Assembly (NCBI GenBank): GCA_902480035.1
Contig: CABSRC010000051.1
Location: 1-10,935 of the forward strand
Direction of reading: 5' to 3'
Source of the DNA: an uncultured Streptococcus sp.
GTDB lineage: Bacteria > Bacillota > Bacilli > Lactobacillales > Streptococcaceae
DNA length: 10,935 nt
The stretch's first letter is position 1; each line of letters opens with the position of its first letter. The position numbers were made by a program, and so were the translations under genes. This document shows positions 5,762 to 10,935 of the stretch, one piece after another. The notes below the pieces were generated by a model that worked only from the letters and a program-made list of their open reading frames with translations, was not told where the DNA came from and did no database searches.

Positions 5762-6406
5762 ATGAAACACAAATTATTGACCGCATCACTAACGATTCTT
5801 TCTACCTGCACACTCATGGCTTGTAGTCACACCGCTCAAAAGGACACAGCAGCTTCTTCTACAAAAGAAAGTAGCAGTAAAGTCGAAAAGCAAACAAGCA
5901 GCTCTTCGTCAAAGGATACTTCTTCTACAAAGAAAACCACTTCCAGTCAAGAAACCAAGCGGATTGGAAATGCAGATTATGGTTACATCGATATTCCAAG
6001 TAAATGGATCAAGTTCACGGATATCGATGGGACAGAAGCTGTCCAATATACAGATGGCAGTGGCTATAATATTGTCACCTTGAACAGCTTTACGCGGGAA
6101 AAGGCCAAAGTTCCTGCGGATATCGAGTTTAATGCTGAATTTCTAGCCAAGAAACTGGCTGTAATGTGGCAAGATAACCAGGATGTTGGGAAGATGACGG
6201 GAGCGCGGACTAAAGTCGCAGGACTGGACGCCTACCAGCTTCAAATCATCATGAAATCCGGTCAATATTTGATTACTTGGATTTTTCAGAAGGGTGAAAA
6301 AGTTTATACCATTTCTTTTGAAGGGGATGCAGAAACCTTGAAAACCTTTATCCCATACATCGAAGACACTTGGAGTCTAGATGGAACAGGTGCTGTAACC
6401 GATTAA
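5762..6406 (+). CDS. Surface lipoprotein with Ser/Thr/Lys-rich linker
   Basis: Predicted membrane-anchored lipoprotein of 214 aa; function not recognised. It has a short positive N-terminus, a hydrophobic stretch (5-19) and the lipobox LMAC, so C21 should be lipidated after signal peptidase II cleavage. Residues 22-66 are a low-complexity Ser/Thr/Lys linker, likely spanning the wall. Residues about 67-214 form a compact alpha/beta domain beginning IGNADYGYIDIP, with aromatic strands and the conserved-looking TWIFQKGEKVYTISFEG near 172-188; it lacks other cysteines and obvious catalytic motifs. The ATG at 5762 is 6 nt after GGAGG (5751-5755); a TTG at 5756 abuts that site and is unlikely. The gene is monocistronic, between the lepA terminator and its own, with a cre-like site in the leader suggesting carbon control. 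Confidence 0.85.
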   Translation: MKHKLLTASLTILSTCTLMACSHTAQKDTAASSTKESSSKVEKQTSSSSSKDTSSTKKTTSSQETKRIGNADYGYIDIPSKWIKFTDIDGTEAVQYTDGSGYNIVTLNSFTREKAKVPADIEFNAEFLAKKLAVMWQDNQDVGKMTGARTKVAGLDAYQLQIIMKSGQYLITWIFQKGEKVYTISFEGDAETLKTFIPYIEDTWSLDGTGAVTD

Positions 6407-6412
6407 TTAAGT

Positions 6413-6440
6413 AAGATAGATCGCAAGATCTATCTTTTTT
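6413..6440 (+). terminator. Intrinsic terminator after the lipoprotein gene
   Basis: A perfect 10-bp stem, AAGATAGATC 6413-6422 with GATCTATCTT 6427-6436, has a GCAA tetraloop and T through 6440. It follows the stop codon by 6 nt. Confidence 0.92.
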
Positions 6441-6451
6441 CACAGTCTTTG

Positions 6452-6460
6452 TGGTATAAT
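6452..6460 (+). promoter_or_regulatory. Extended -10 promoter of the YkgJ-YjjG operon
   Basis: TGGTATAAT holds a perfect TATAAT (6455-6460) with the extended TG. No good -35 is seen at 16-18 nt, where the terminator T-run lies, so this would be a TG-dependent promoter. Transcription should start near 6467, about 24 nt before the ATG. Confidence 0.62.
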
Positions 6461-6490
6461 GCTTCTATTGTTTAGAAGAGGAAATAGAGG

Positions 6491-6985
6491 ATGACACAGG
6501 AAATTGATATTGAAAAATACCATCAGTTAGCTCTCCAAAAGCAAAAGGAGCACCGCAAGGTATTGGCAAATCTCAAGAAGAAGCCACCTAAGAATTTAGA
6601 TAAAATAGCGCAAGAAATCCACGATGAAGTTTTCCAAGAAATCGATTGTACGGCTTGTGCCAATTGTTGTAAGACCTTAGGGCCCGATTTTAAGGAAGCC
6701 GATATCACACGGATTGCCAAATATTTCAAGATGAAACTTCCTGCCTTTGAGGCTGAATTTCTTCAAGTTGACGAAGATGGGGACAAGGTTTTTAAATCCA
6801 TGCCTTGCCCCTTTCTTGGTGGGGACAATCTCTGTTCCATCTATGATGTTCGCCCAAAAGCTTGTCGGGAATTCCCTCACACCGATCGCAAGAAGATTTA
6901 TCAGATCAACCATCTGACCATCAAGAATACCCTCACTTGCCCAGCAGCTTATTTATTTGTAGAAAAATTGAAGGATCGTTTGTAA
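6491..6985 (+). CDS. YkgJ-family cysteine-cluster protein
   Basis: Small cytosolic protein of 164 aa with the CxxCxxCC zinc- or iron-binding cluster of the YkgJ/UPF0153 family; its cellular role is not known. The signature is C53, C56, C59, C60 (DCTACANCC), with further conserved-type cysteines at C106 (MPCPFL), C115 (NLCSIYDVRP), C125 (ACREFP) and C150 (LTCPAAY). The N-terminal 50 residues are Lys/Glu-rich and probably helical. An AGAGG (6477-6481) lies 9 nt before the ATG; a GAGG right against the start is too close. The stop TAA shares its last A with the ATG of the next gene, so coupling to the YjjG-like phosphatase is likely. The metal bound cannot be told from sequence. Confidence 0.88.
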   Translation: MTQEIDIEKYHQLALQKQKEHRKVLANLKKKPPKNLDKIAQEIHDEVFQEIDCTACANCCKTLGPDFKEADITRIAKYFKMKLPAFEAEFLQVDEDGDKVFKSMPCPFLGGDNLCSIYDVRPKACREFPHTDRKKIYQINHLTIKNTLTCPAAYLFVEKLKDRL

Positions 6986-7674
6986 TGGCATATACATTTT
7001 TACTTTTTGATTTGGACCATACCTTGTTGGACTTTGAATCTGCTGAAGAAACAGCCTTGACGCAGATGTTAGAAGACATGAATTTTCCAGATATACAGTC
7101 CTTTAAGGATTACTACAAACCCATGAACCAAGGGCTTTGGAAGGATTTGGAACAAAAGAAATTAACTAAGCAAGAGCTCGTGGATAGTCGGTTTGCGATT
7201 GGGTTTGCCCACTTTGGGATCAAGGTTGATGGGGCTGAGATGGCTCTTCGCTACCAAGATTACATCAGTCTTCAAGGGCAGTCTTTCCCGGGGGCAGAGG
7301 ACTTACTGGCCCGACTTGAAAAAGCTGGTTACCAGCTCTATGGCGCAACGAATGGAGTGACCGCCATTCAAGAAGGACGCTTAGCTCATTCTACCATCGC
7401 ACCTTATTTTAAAGAGGTCTTTATCTCTGAACAGCTTCACACTCAGAAACCAGAACCTGCATTTTTTGACAAAGTTGGTCAACTGATTCCAGGTTTTAGC
7501 AAGGAAGAGACCCTTATGATCGGTGATTCCTTGACAGCGGATATCGCAGGAGGCCATGCTGCGGGGATTGATACCGTCTGGTATAATCCAGATCACAAGG
7601 AAAATACCAGCCAAGTAGTGCCGACTTATACCGTTAGCAACTATCAAGAAATCGCCGATTTACTGATAAAATAA
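6985..7674 (+). CDS. YjjG/YfnB-family HAD 5'-nucleotidase
   Basis: Predicted cytosolic HAD phosphatase of 229 aa, resembling the YjjG/YfnB nucleotidases that dephosphorylate (often noncanonical) pyrimidine nucleotides and so clean the nucleotide pool; the substrate here is inferred from family. Motifs: FDLDHTLLDF with D9 (nucleophile) and D11, T122 in GATNG, K155 in TQKPEP, and GDS with D181 plus D186. The helical cap lies at about 16-95. The frame is open back to 6862 inside the preceding gene, but AAGGA (6971-6975) sits 9 nt before the ATG at 6985, which gives the family's usual MxYxFLLFDLD start. Overlaps the YkgJ stop by 1 nt (TAATG). No classical terminator follows; the rpsP promoter palindrome begins 13 nt downstream. 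Confidence 0.92.
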   Translation: MAYTFLLFDLDHTLLDFESAEETALTQMLEDMNFPDIQSFKDYYKPMNQGLWKDLEQKKLTKQELVDSRFAIGFAHFGIKVDGAEMALRYQDYISLQGQSFPGAEDLLARLEKAGYQLYGATNGVTAIQEGRLAHSTIAPYFKEVFISEQLHTQKPEPAFFDKVGQLIPGFSKEETLMIGDSLTADIAGGHAAGIDTVWYNPDHKENTSQVVPTYTVSNYQEIADLLIK

Positions 7675-7686
7675 AAAAATTAAATA

Positions 7687-7709
7687 CTGTCAAGTTTTTT
7701 TCTTGACAG
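7687..7709. repeat. Perfect 8-bp palindrome overlapping the rpsP -35
   Basis: CTGTCAAG 7687-7694 and CTTGACAG 7702-7709 flank seven T. The right arm contains the rpsP -35. As RNA from the upstream gene it could fold, but no T-run follows the stem, so it is not a standard terminator. Confidence 0.6.
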
Positions 7710-7730
7710 GTTGATGAAATGTGTTATAAT
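7703..7730 (+). promoter_or_regulatory. Strong promoter of rpsP-khpA
   Basis: Perfect TTGACA (7703-7708) and perfect TATAAT (7725-7730) lie 16 nt apart, with an extended TG at 7722-7723. This is the best promoter in the window and fits a highly expressed ribosomal gene. Transcription should start near 7737, leaving a leader of about 60 nt with a small hairpin (AAATAG 7743-7748 with CTATTT 7754-7759). Confidence 0.9.
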
Positions 7731-7797
7731 AGATCATGTGCTAAATAGCTTGTCTATTTCACCGAAAAATTAAAATATAGAAAAGAGACTTATAAAA

Positions 7798-8070
7798 ATG
7801 GCAGTTAAAATTCGTTTGACTCGTATGGGTTCTAAGAAAAAACCTTACTACCGTATCAACGTAGCAGATTCACGTTCACCACGTGATGGACGTTTCATCG
7901 AAACAGTTGGAACTTACAATCCACTTGTTGAAGAAAACCAAGTAACTTTGAAAGAAGACCGCGTTCTTGCATGGTTGGCTGATGGAGCTCAACCTTCAGA
8001 TACAGTTCGCAACATCCTTTCAAAAGCTGGTGTTATGAAGAAATTCCACGATTCTAAATTCTCAAAATAA
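7798..8070 (+). CDS. rpsP: 30S ribosomal protein S16
   Basis: Small-subunit ribosomal protein of 90 aa that binds 16S rRNA early in 30S assembly. The family opening is complete: MAVKIRLTRMGSKKKPYYRI, then DSRSPRDGRFIETVGTYNPL, ending in the usual basic tail KAGVMKKFHDSKFSK. Length is standard. The ribosome binding site is weak: only GAGA (7785-7788) about 9 nt before the ATG, in an A-rich leader. khpA follows after 20 nt without a terminator, the usual rpsP-khpA pairing of streptococci. Driven by the consensus promoter at 7703-7730. Confidence 0.98.
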   Translation: MAVKIRLTRMGSKKKPYYRINVADSRSPRDGRFIETVGTYNPLVEENQVTLKEDRVLAWLADGAQPSDTVRNILSKAGVMKKFHDSKFSK

Positions 8071-8090
8071 TTTTTTAAGTAGGTTGATGT

Positions 8091-8330
8091 ATGGATACGA
8101 TTGAAAATCTCATTATTGCAATTGTGAAACCCTTGATTTCACAACCGGATGCTTTAACCATCAAGATCGAAGATACTCCTGAATTTTTGGAGTACCATCT
8201 TGACCTTGATCCTAGCGATGTTGGTCGTGTAATCGGTCGAAAAGGTCGCACCATTTCTGCGATAAGAACGATTGTCTACTCTGTCCCAACTGAAGATAAA
8301 AAAGTAAGAATCGTTATTGACGAAAAATAA
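8091..8330 (+). CDS. khpA: KH-domain RNA-binding protein KhpA
   Basis: Small cytosolic RNA-binding protein of 79 aa. In pneumococcus KhpA pairs with KhpB (EloR/Jag), binds many RNAs and affects cell elongation and division. One KH domain is visible: the GxxG loop is GRKG (49-52) within DVGRVIGRKGRTISAIR, followed by strand KVRIVID. Length is normal. The start has AGG (8081-8083) 7 nt upstream. It is co-transcribed with rpsP, 20 nt after its stop, and closed by a strong terminator. Confidence 0.96.
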   Translation: MDTIENLIIAIVKPLISQPDALTIKIEDTPEFLEYHLDLDPSDVGRVIGRKGRTISAIRTIVYSVPTEDKKVRIVIDEK

Positions 8331-8335
8331 AAAGG

Positions 8336-8357
8336 CGGGACTTGGTCCCGTTTTTTT
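8336..8357 (+). terminator. Intrinsic terminator after khpA
   Basis: A 6-bp GC-rich stem, CGGGAC 8336-8341 with GTCCCG 8345-8350, has a 3-nt loop and seven T (8351-8357). It ends 5 nt before the AAGGAG of the next gene, so no full promoter fits between them; read-through or a promoter inside khpA must supply the downstream genes. Confidence 0.9.
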
Positions 8358-8373
8358 GTTGAAAGGAGAAGGA

Positions 8374-8706
8374 ATGAAAGAAGTGACCATTCAGCAATTA
8401 CAAGCCTATTTAAAAGAACATTACCAGGACACCAGAACTGAAGAAGGGCTGTTTATCAAACTGGTTGAAGAGGTTGGGGAAGTAGCTGAAGTCTTAAATG
8501 GACGTTCTGGACGTAAAGCAGGTGTTCAGGATTCGAATGAGGAATTGGCTAAAGAGCTCGCTGATATCATTCACTATACGGTTGCCATCGCTGCTATCAA
8601 TGAGATCGACCTTACTAAAACCATCTTTGAAAAAGATAAAACAGCAGCAGTTAAATACCAGCACGAGCGGGATTTGGAGCAGTTTCTAGCAGATAAGTCC
8701 ATTTGA
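8374..8706 (+). CDS. MazG-like nucleotide pyrophosphohydrolase
   Basis: Predicted small cytosolic all-alpha NTP pyrophosphohydrolase, 110 aa: a single MazG-type domain, as in house-cleaning enzymes that hydrolyse noncanonical or excess nucleoside triphosphates to monophosphate and pyrophosphate. The Mg-binding pattern is visible as EEVGE (E32, E33, E36) and ELADIIHY (E61, D64), in two helices as the family requires. The exact substrate is unknown. The frame is open further upstream into khpA, but AAGGAG (8363-8368) is 5 nt before the ATG at 8374, and starting earlier would place the terminator inside the gene. It lies just past the khpA terminator. Its base composition matches its neighbours (28 of 60 G+C in 8461-8520), unlike the hydrolase that follows. 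Confidence 0.88.
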   Translation: MKEVTIQQLQAYLKEHYQDTRTEEGLFIKLVEEVGEVAEVLNGRSGRKAGVQDSNEELAKELADIIHYTVAIAAINEIDLTKTIFEKDKTAAVKYQHERDLEQFLADKSI

Positions 8707-8780
8707 GAAAATCCCTTGAACGTGATAAAATAAACATAAGAATATTTAGTGAATTATTGTATAGAATGAGTGGTTTTGAT

Positions 8781-9563
8781 ATGAACCGATTTGAAGTAAC
8801 TACAAAGATTGGTTGTCTCTCTGTTACTTATAAAAAGAGAAATAGAGTACTAGTTTGTTTAAATGGTGCTGGTTTGATTCCAACTTATGAAAATTTTCTA
8901 CCAATACTTGAAAAACTTCCTTCTTCAATGGGCTACCTTACGATTGATTTTCCGAATACAGGTAGGAGTCCGATTCATAGTCAAACAGGACTTAATTTGG
9001 ATAATCTTGTTGAAGCGGTATTTGAAATCCTGAAGGGATTGGAAATTTCCAATTATATACTTTGTGTTCATAGTTTAAGTGGTGTTTTGGCTTTAAAGTT
9101 AATGAGTAAACCAATTAAGTGTCAAGCTTTGATAGCAATTGAACCAACAACAAAAAATATAATGTTTGCTGATTTTTCAAAAAATCCTTATCCAGAAATG
9201 GAAGAGCAAATGAGAATGATTGAAGAATGTGGTCCGGAAAATTATTTTAAGGGACTAACTCAAGCAACATTTGAACCTGAAACTGATAGACTGATTTGGG
9301 AATTGATGGAAGAAAAGGGCTTAGAATTGGAAAAGCAAGTTCCTGGATTTCAGATATCTGTAACTATTACCGCTGAAGATTTTGATAGTTTGTCCTTAGC
9401 AGATAATATTCCTGTTTTCGTATTTTGTCAGGCGTACAGAGAAAAAGAGTACAGAGATTCAGAATATTGGAATTCTAATACAAAACTCATTCTAGGTGGA
9501 AACCACCACTATCTACAGTGGTCAGAATCGGAAAAAATTGCAGCTCTTATTAGAGAACTGTAG
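8781..9563 (+). CDS. Alpha/beta-hydrolase fold protein, AT-rich
   Basis: Predicted cytosolic alpha/beta hydrolase of 260 aa; substrate unknown. The fold is suggested by LVCLNGAGL (oxyanion strand-loop, 24-32), YLTIDFPNTGRSP (52-64), the nucleophile elbow ILCVHSLSG with S98, and a C-terminal GGNHHYLQW with H242/H243 as the candidate catalytic His. The elbow departs from GxSxG: Val and Ser replace the two glycines. The acid is unclear. Start is uncertain: the frame is open from a TTG at 8703 overlapping the mazG stop, with ATGs at 8766 and 8781. I chose 8781 because a partial GAGTGG lies about 7 nt upstream and it gives a natural N-terminus; 8766 is possible. Two sampled lines have 17-18 of 60 G+C against 29 of 60 in lepA, suggesting recent acquisition. 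It lies between mazG and rimM. Confidence 0.78.
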   Translation: MNRFEVTTKIGCLSVTYKKRNRVLVCLNGAGLIPTYENFLPILEKLPSSMGYLTIDFPNTGRSPIHSQTGLNLDNLVEAVFEILKGLEISNYILCVHSLSGVLALKLMSKPIKCQALIAIEPTTKNIMFADFSKNPYPEMEEQMRMIEECGPENYFKGLTQATFEPETDRLIWELMEEKGLELEKQVPGFQISVTITAEDFDSLSLADNIPVFVFCQAYREKEYRDSEYWNSNTKLILGGNHHYLQWSESEKIAALIREL

Positions 9564-9580
9564 AGATAAATTAATTAAAA

Positions 9581-9599
9581 GAGGGATGTAAAGAATAAA
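9581..9599 (+). promoter_or_regulatory. Unusually distant ribosome binding site of rimM
   Basis: The only purine-rich match, GAGGG (9581-9585), is 14 nt before the rimM ATG. An ATG directly followed by TAA (9586-9591) sits between them. Initiation may rely on the A-rich sequence or on another start. Confidence 0.4.
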
Positions 9600-10118
9600 A
9601 TGAATTATTTTAACGTTGGGAAAATTGTCAATACCCAAGGCTTGCAAGGTGAGATGCGGGTCTTGTCTGTGACAGACTTTGCGGATGAGCGCTTTAAAAA
9701 AGGAGCAGAGTTGGCCCTCTTTGATGAGAAGGATCAGTTTGTTCAAACGGTGACTATTGCCAGTCATCGCAAGCACAAGAACTTCGATATCATCAAGTTT
9801 AAGGATATGTACCATATCAATGCCATCGAAAAGTTCAAGGGCTTTAGCCTCAAGGTTGCCGAAGAAGACTTGACAGATTTGGACGAGGGCGAGTTTTATT
9901 ACCACGAGATCATTGGCCTTGATGTTTACGAAAATGACCAGCTAATCGGTCAAATCAAGGAAATCCTGCAACCAGGTGCCAATGATGTCTGGGTGGTCAA
10001 ACGCAAAGGCAAACGAGACCTTCTTTTGCCTTATATCCCACCAGTGGTGCTCAATATCGATATCCCAGGAAATCGGGTGGATGTGGACATCTTAGAAGGA
10101 TTAGACGATGAAGATTGA
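9600..10118 (+). CDS. rimM: Ribosome maturation factor RimM
   Basis: Cytosolic assembly factor, 172 aa, that binds 30S precursors through protein S19 and aids maturation of the 16S rRNA 3' (head) domain. The N-terminal RimM beta-barrel starts MNYFNVGKIVNTQGLQGE and runs to about residue 90; the PRC-barrel follows from about EFYYHEIIGLDV (97-108) to the end, with GANDVWVV and LLLPYIPPVV as landmarks. Length is normal and the C-terminal EGLDDED is typical of streptococci. Its stop lies inside trmD, an 11-nt overlap, so the two are translationally linked. No clear promoter is seen in the 36 nt after the hydrolase gene. Confidence 0.97.
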   Translation: MNYFNVGKIVNTQGLQGEMRVLSVTDFADERFKKGAELALFDEKDQFVQTVTIASHRKHKNFDIIKFKDMYHINAIEKFKGFSLKVAEEDLTDLDEGEFYYHEIIGLDVYENDQLIGQIKEILQPGANDVWVVKRKGKRDLLLPYIPPVVLNIDIPGNRVDVDILEGLDDED

Positions 10119-10824
10119 TATTTTAACCCTCTTTCCAGAGATGTTTTCGCCTTTGGAGCACTCGATTGTCGGAAAGGCGCGTGAAAAGGGACTTCTCGAG
10201 ATCAACTACCATAATTTCCGTGAAAATGCGGAGAAGGCGCGCCATGTGGACGATGAACCCTATGGTGGCGGGCAAGGCATGCTTCTACGAGCTCAACCAA
10301 TTTTCGATGCCTTTGATGCCATTGAGAAAAAGAACCCGCGCGTGATCTTACTGGATCCAGCAGGTCGGACCTTTGATCAAAGTTACGCAGAAGAATTAGC
10401 TCAAGAAGATGAATTGATCTTTATCTGCGGTCACTATGAGGGCTACGACGAGCGGATCAAGACCTTGGTGACAGATGAGATTTCTCTTGGAGATTATGTT
10501 CTGACGGGTGGTGAGCTAGCTGCCATGACCATGATAGATGCGACAGTTCGCTTGATTCCAGAAGTGATCGGCAAAGAGTCCAGTCACCAGGATGACAGTT
10601 TCTCCTCTGGTCTTCTGGAATATCCTCAATACACACGACCTTATGAATACAGAGGAATGACAGTTCCAGATGTTCTCATGAGTGGTCATCATGAAAATAT
10701 CCGTCAGTGGCGCCTCTATCAGAGTTTGAAAAAGACCTTGGAGCGTCGCCCTGATCTGCTAGAAAACTATGAGTTGACAGCAGAAGAAGTGAAGATGTTG
10801 GAACAAATTAAACAAGAAGACTAA
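10108..10824 (+). CDS. trmD: tRNA (guanine-N1)-methyltransferase TrmD
   Basis: Essential SPOUT-family enzyme, 238 aa, that uses S-adenosylmethionine to make m1G37 in tRNAs with G36, which prevents +1 frameshifting; works as a homodimer. Visible parts: N-terminal DILTLFPEMF, YGGGQGMLL (52-60), the trefoil-knot SAM site ICGHYEGYDERI (106-117) and SLGDYVLTGGE (126-136), and the dimer and tRNA region LLEYPQYTRP (169-178) with the C-terminal domain through the end. Length is normal. AAGGA (10096-10100) sits 7 nt before the ATG, within the rimM end. Co-transcribed with rimM and closed by a modest terminator. Confidence 0.98.
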   Translation: MKIDILTLFPEMFSPLEHSIVGKAREKGLLEINYHNFRENAEKARHVDDEPYGGGQGMLLRAQPIFDAFDAIEKKNPRVILLDPAGRTFDQSYAEELAQEDELIFICGHYEGYDERIKTLVTDEISLGDYVLTGGELAAMTMIDATVRLIPEVIGKESSHQDDSFSSGLLEYPQYTRPYEYRGMTVPDVLMSGHHENIRQWRLYQSLKKTLERRPDLLENYELTAEEVKMLEQIKQED

Positions 10825-10846
10825 CAGCGTCAGCTGTTTTTCTTTT
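10823..10846 (+). terminator. Probable intrinsic terminator after trmD
   Basis: A 6-bp stem, AACAGC 10823-10828 with GCTGTT 10833-10838, has a GTCA loop and a T-rich tail broken by one C (10839-10846). The first arm uses the trmD stop codon. The stem is short, so termination may be partial. Confidence 0.6.
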
Positions 10847-10902
10847 GCCCTAAAATTTTGTGAAAAAACTTTTTAAACCTACTAGTTATTGGTAACAAAA
10901 TG

Positions 10903-10911
10903 TGGTATGCT
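10903..10911 (+). promoter_or_regulatory. Weak candidate promoter for the next gene
   Basis: TGGTATGCT is an extended -10 with a 4/6 hexamer. No good -35 is present. The gene it would serve begins beyond the window. A small inverted repeat, GTTA 10885-10888 with TAAC 10893-10896, lies upstream. Confidence 0.32.
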
Positions 10912-10935
10912 AAGGGGTAGAGAAACTTCAAGAAA

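Noticed and set aside
7666..7693. Antisense promoter on the minus strand (TTGACA with TTTTAT)
   Set aside because: The -35 is perfect only because it mirrors the rpsP -35 in the palindrome, and the -10 is 4/6. It is mentioned under findings but not listed as a feature.
8703..8780. TTG start of the hydrolase overlapping the mazG stop
   Set aside because: The TTGA overlap looks like coupling, but no ribosome binding site lies at a usable distance. The extra 26 residues have the AT-rich character of a leader and resemble no conserved N-terminus.

Overview
This looks like chromosomal DNA of a Streptococcus from the mitis/sanguinis part of the genus. The PepT, LepA, RpsP, RimM and TrmD products read almost residue for residue like the streptococcal proteins as I remember them. 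Gene starts carry AGGAGG-type ribosome binding sites, promoters favour extended -10 boxes (TGnTATAAT), and base composition is moderately AT-rich. The species call is inference; no search was run.

Layout. Positions 1-125 hold the 3' part of a structured intergenic repeat ending in an intrinsic terminator. Positions 131-2927 are a tightly packed minus-strand operon, read in the order S24/XRE-type repressor, Cof-type HAD phosphatase, pepT (tripeptide aminopeptidase). A 195-bp divergent promoter region separates it from a plus-strand GNAT acetyltransferase gene. Next comes lepA (back-translocating elongation factor 4), followed by a second, longer copy of the repeat (5461-5640). After that are a Ser/Thr-rich lipoprotein gene with a CcpA cre-like site in its leader, then a two-gene operon of a YkgJ-type cysteine-cluster protein and a YjjG-type nucleotidase. 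The last block is translation and RNA related: rpsP-khpA, a MazG-like pyrophosphohydrolase, an AT-rich alpha/beta hydrolase, and rimM-trmD.

How the genes fit together. Most are housekeeping: ribosomal protein S16, the 16S maturation factor RimM, the tRNA m1G37 methyltransferase TrmD, the RNA-binding protein KhpA and the ribosome-rescue GTPase LepA. Nucleotide clean-up (MazG-like, YjjG-like, Cof-like) and peptide use (PepT) surround them. Several units are separated by an intrinsic terminator followed within a few bases by an extended -10 promoter. Four starts were moved inward from the longest possible ORF, and the hydrolase start was also moved, mainly on ribosome-binding-site spacing: pepT, the S24 regulator, lepA and the lipoprotein.

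No complete new defence or mobile system is visible. The features most worth a second look are the composite repeat with its nested hairpins, the S24 regulator whose self-cleavage site seems altered while its Ser/Lys dyad is kept, the inverted 10-mer shared by the divergent promoters, the cre-like site before the lipoprotein gene, and the AT-rich hydrolase lying between khpA-mazG and rimM-trmD.
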